In this document: positions 37,200 to 39,313 of the stretch, piece after piece
Numbering within the stretch: the stretch's first letter is position 1
How the letters are laid out: the number at the start of each line of letters is the position of its first letter
Assembly (NCBI GenBank): GCA_021805685.1
Contig: JAJZET010000269.1
Coordinates: forward strand, 1 to 39,313
Origin: Pseudomonadota bacterium
Lineage (GTDB): Bacteria > Pseudomonadota > Gammaproteobacteria > Xanthomonadales > Rhodanobacteraceae
DNA: 39,313 nt
Reading direction: 5' to 3'
Program-made: the position numbers and the translations under genes
Notes under the pieces: model-generated
The model's database searches: none
The model's input: the letters and a program-made list of their open reading frames with translations, nothing else
What the model was told of the DNA's origin: nothing

Positions 37200-37382
37200 C
37201 TAGCGGCCTCGGGTCGGGCCGGTGCTCCTATTTCCGCCCGATTTCATACCGTGATTGCCCGAGGGCCACCCCGCCCGGGCATTGCCGGGGCCGCGACCGC
37301 GGCTACCAGCTGGTGCGGTCTTGCCGCCCGCCCCGGGGCCTGCCGACCGGCCGCTACCTGATCCGTTGCTTCCCTTTGCCAT
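37200..37382 (-). CDS. Small Gly/Ser-rich basic protein with WPS motif
   Basis: Sixty residues beginning MAKGSNGSGSGRSAG and containing AGWPSGNHGMKSGGNR. The low-complexity Gly/Ser/Arg composition with a single WPS followed by SGG-N-R resembles, from memory, short annotated proteins of unknown function found on integrative elements and prophages of Pseudomonas and Xanthomonadales. No folded domain is evident. A weak purine-rich site (GAGAAG) lies upstream of the ATG. It ends one base after the stop of the convergent 345-residue gene and is divergent from hipBA. Because compositional bias alone can produce such frames, confidence is moderate. Confidence 0.45.
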   Translation of the reverse strand: MAKGSNGSGSGRSAGPGAGGKTAPAGSRGRGPGNARAGWPSGNHGMKSGGNRSTGPTRGR

Positions 37383-37538
37383 CTCATCTTCTCGTCATCG
37401 CCCCGATTGGGCACCGTGAGGTTGCGCCTCAAAGGCGCTGGGATAAGCCCGTTTTTTGCACTGACACGAACGCTGCGCGCCCTCCAGGGGCCGAGGTACT
37501 GGCGGTACGCAATCGCGCCGCCCTTTTGCGCCGCAGGA
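37383..37538. other. Intergenic region between the small Gly-rich gene and hipBA
   Basis: No gene is evident. It holds one short stem-loop, GCGCCT-CAA-AGGCGC at 37425-37439, followed about 11 bases later by a run of T residues (GTTTTTTGC), which could weakly terminate rightward transcription before the hipBA promoter. Confidence 0.4.
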
Positions 37539-37602
37539 TTGCAAATTTGACCTTTAGATCAAATAATAGGCCTTGGAACCGAAATATTGACGTATATATC
37601 AA
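37539..37602 (+). promoter_or_regulatory. hipBA promoter with two operator-like palindromes
   Basis: In an AT-rich patch, two repeats of the form TTGAC-N6-ATCAA occur: TTGACCTTTAGATCAA (37547-37562) and TTGACGTATATATCAA (37587-37602). Their centres are 40 bases apart, about four DNA turns, so they face the same side of the helix. A plausible promoter is TTGCAA (37539-37544), a 17-base spacer and AATAAT (37562-37567), which places the first repeat between -35 and -10. The second repeat ends one base before the hipB ATG. This fits cooperative autorepression by HipB, as known for hip operons. Confidence 0.6.
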
Positions 37603-37603
37603 A

Positions 37604-37861
37604 ATGCAAACCGTGCTGGAACTTGGCGAAGCTGTAGCCACTAAGCGGCGTGCCCTGGGCTTGAAGCAGGGCGACGTCGCCTTGCGTGCTGGCATTCCCC
37701 AGGAAACCTTGTCCCGCTTCGAACGGGGCAAGTTGGCTGAGCTTGGTTCGCGGAAGTTACTGGCGGTGCTTGCCGCCCTTGGGATGGAGCTTCAGTTCGT
37801 GGAGTTGGGATCATCCGGTTCATTGGATGAGCTGCGCCGTGAGCGCGGGGGGCAAGCATGA
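37604..37861 (+). CDS. hipB: HipB-type antitoxin / repressor
   Basis: Xre-family helix-turn-helix protein of 85 residues: the helix-turn-helix is at about 10-55 (LGEAVATKRRALGLKQGDVA, ETLSRFERGKL). The tail (LAALGMELQFVEL) forms the short beta-strand used for dimerisation in HipB proteins. It should neutralise the HipA kinase encoded next and repress the shared promoter. The ATG at 37604 directly follows the second operator-like palindrome; there is little ribosome binding site, so expression may be low or leaderless-like. Its stop codon overlaps hipA as ATGA. Confidence 0.88.
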   Translation: MQTVLELGEAVATKRRALGLKQGDVALRAGIPQETLSRFERGKLAELGSRKLLAVLAALGMELQFVELGSSGSLDELRRERGGQA

Positions 37862-39186
37862 GACTGGCCGTGCATGTACTCGGTCGCGAAGTTGCCACGC
37901 TGGAAGCGGTCGGTGACTTCAAGAGCACCATGACGTATCACGATGGTGTCGCCACAGACGACTTCGTGTCACTGACCATGCGCGTGCGACGTGCCCCTTG
38001 GGTCTGGGACGATGTGCTGCACCCCATCTTCCAGATGAATCTTCCAGAGGGGTACCTGCTCCAAGTGCTACAGGAGCAGTTCGGCCCCCATATCGGCGCC
38101 AGCCCCATGGCCCTGCTGTCGGTGATCGGCCGGAACATGATCGGGCGTGTCCAGGTGGCCCCAGCTGGCGCGAGGCTGGATGAGCCCGCCACTCCAGTGG
38201 ACGTCGCAGCCCTGCTACAGGGCGACAACTCAGAGGAAGCCTTTGCGGAACTGGTGCGTCGACACGCGGCCAGTGGTGTATCGGGCGTGGTGCCAAAGTT
38301 CCTTGACGATGCGGCCGAACATGTCCAGCTCGGACCGCACAAGAAGGTCACCTTGCTCACTCACAGGCACATCATCAAGGGCTCTTCGCAGCGACTGCCC
38401 TTCGTTGCCTTGAACGAGCACCTGTGCATGCAGGTCGTGCGCCAGGTCATGCCTGCCGCGGTAACGGAGGTTTCTCACGACGGCCAGGCACTCGTGGTTC
38501 ATCGTTTCGACGTGGACGAACATGGAACTCGCCACTGGGGTATGGAAGACTTCTGCGCATTGCTTGGCCTGCGCCCGGCAGCCAAATACGAAACCACCTG
38601 GGAGCGCATCGCCAAGGCCGTGCGCGATCACGTACCGGCAGCGAACCGCGCGGACGTGTTCCGCCAGATGGCGAGCTCGCTGCTGCTTAGCTACGCCGTG
38701 CGCAATTCCGACTGCCATGCCAAGAACCTGGCGCTGCTCTATACCCGTCACGACGATGTGCACTTGGCACCCGCTTACGACATGATCACCACGGCCGCCT
38801 ATCCCGATTACGTGAAGAATCCCCCGGGCATCTCTTTCATGGGCAAAAAGACCTGGAGCCCAGGCAAAAGCCTGCAAACCTTCATCGCCGCCACCTTCGG
38901 TCTGCCGCCACGCGAGCAGGCCGGCATCGTTGAGCGGATCGGGGATGCCATGGCCGACGTCGGCCCTCAGGTCCGCAGAGCGATGGCCGAGCGCCCCGGA
39001 TTCACGGAAATTGGCAAGCGCATGCTGCGCGCCTGGCAGGAAGGCCTTGAAGGACTCCGCGACAAGCGGGTCTATGCCTTGGGCGGCATGGTCTGGGGTG
39101 AGGCGTACAGCGGGTTTTCCGAACCAGAGCCTGTCAAGACGAAGCACCTAGTCATCGGTCGCTCTGATCTGCTGGGAAGACACTAA
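37858..39186 (+). CDS. hipA: HipA-type Ser/Thr kinase toxin
   Basis: Protein kinase-fold toxin of 442 residues; relatives phosphorylate aminoacyl-tRNA synthetases (GltX in E. coli), causing growth arrest and persistence. The N-terminal subdomain (1-120) includes FQMNLPEGYLLQ. The Gly-rich loop reads SGVSGVVPK at 139-147. The ATP-binding Lys is in HRHIIK (K174), the catalytic block RNSDCHAKNLAL lies at 282-293, and the metal-binding APAYDM at 304-309. In E. coli the loop is SVAGAQEK with the regulatory phospho-serine first. Here that position is Gly140, while Ser142 is present, so the inactivating phosphorylation may differ. It overlaps hipB by four bases. The target is unknown. Confidence 0.9.
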   Translation: MRLAVHVLGREVATLEAVGDFKSTMTYHDGVATDDFVSLTMRVRRAPWVWDDVLHPIFQMNLPEGYLLQVLQEQFGPHIGASPMALLSVIGRNMIGRVQVAPAGARLDEPATPVDVAALLQGDNSEEAFAELVRRHAASGVSGVVPKFLDDAAEHVQLGPHKKVTLLTHRHIIKGSSQRLPFVALNEHLCMQVVRQVMPAAVTEVSHDGQALVVHRFDVDEHGTRHWGMEDFCALLGLRPAAKYETTWERIAKAVRDHVPAANRADVFRQMASSLLLSYAVRNSDCHAKNLALLYTRHDDVHLAPAYDMITTAAYPDYVKNPPGISFMGKKTWSPGKSLQTFIAATFGLPPREQAGIVERIGDAMADVGPQVRRAMAERPGFTEIGKRMLRAWQEGLEGLRDKRVYALGGMVWGEAYSGFSEPEPVKTKHLVIGRSDLLGRH

Positions 39187-39313
39187 CAGGCTGTTGAGAA
39201 GCAGGGTTTCGCACTGCCTTTGATAGACACGATCTATGGCATGGCGGCCACTGCGATAGCGATGGAGTGTAATTTTCCGCCCTGCGGACGCACGTCTCCT
39301 GTCGTCGCTCACG
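39187..39313. other. Window end downstream of hipA
   Basis: No gene is identified. The sequence right after the hipA stop codon (AACAGGCTGTTGAG) contains the short palindrome AACAG-G-CTGTT and looks loosely like an insertion-sequence end, but only about 125 bases are available and no transposase can be seen. Confidence 0.25.

Noticed and set aside
39187-39313. Possible insertion-sequence end after hipA
   Set aside because: A short palindrome and loose resemblance only; no transposase, partner repeat or target duplication can be seen before the window ends.

Overview
This is a GC-rich chromosomal segment, most likely from a gammaproteobacterium of the Rhodanobacteraceae/Xanthomonadales. That placement is an inference from gene content and codon style: a cobalamin-riboswitch-controlled metE, a fused OlsF-type ornithine-lipid synthase, Uup, DusB, a sortase-type (Pds) two-component system and many stand-alone diguanylate cyclases. 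Rhodanobacter, a genus known for denitrification, would fit well, but no marker gene is present to prove it. No rRNA, tRNA or CRISPR array was seen.

Layout. 1-2.76 kb: an NtrC/NtrY-like two-component pair. 2.77-8.94 kb: the ABC-F ATPase Uup, a D-Ala-D-Ala carboxypeptidase with a basic tail, and a large Ser/Thr kinase with a TPR-like sensor region. 9-15.9 kb: a methionine/SAM block on the minus strand (metK and B12-riboswitch-controlled metE) enclosing two paralogous diguanylate cyclases. 16-18.6 kb: an OlsF-like bifunctional acyltransferase translationally coupled to an LpxH-like phosphoesterase. 18.6-23.5 kb: DusB, a membrane TPR-GGDEF protein, a NupG-like permease and a LysE/RhtB exporter.

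23.5-27.5 kb is the most distinctive stretch. It holds a gene for a fused monoheme cytochrome-porin resembling Cyc2, the outer-membrane Fe(II) oxidase of iron-oxidising bacteria, and a convergent azurin gene. Each is preceded by a perfect TTGAC-N4-GTCAA inverted repeat (FNR/Dnr-type), placed where such regulators activate. Between them lie two terminators and what may be a decayed universal-stress-protein gene. The simplest reading is an outer-membrane-to-periplasm electron route switched on by low oxygen or nitric oxide. It resembles the Cyc2-rusticyanin chain, but with azurin as the blue copper protein.

27.5-35.7 kb: a uracil-DNA-glycosylase-family protein coupled to a membrane lipoprotein, a GlcD/D-lactate-dehydrogenase-type flavoprotein, a 39-residue membrane peptide with its own terminator, the PdsR/PdsS-type system with a periplasmic protein encoded between them, and trpE.

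35.8 kb to the end looks like an acquired island. A LysR gene survives only as its C-terminal part and abuts an unrecognised 345-residue protein. After that come a small Gly-rich protein and a hipBA toxin-antitoxin operon with two in-phase operator-like palindromes. GC content and codon use are visibly lower here than in the rest of the window.
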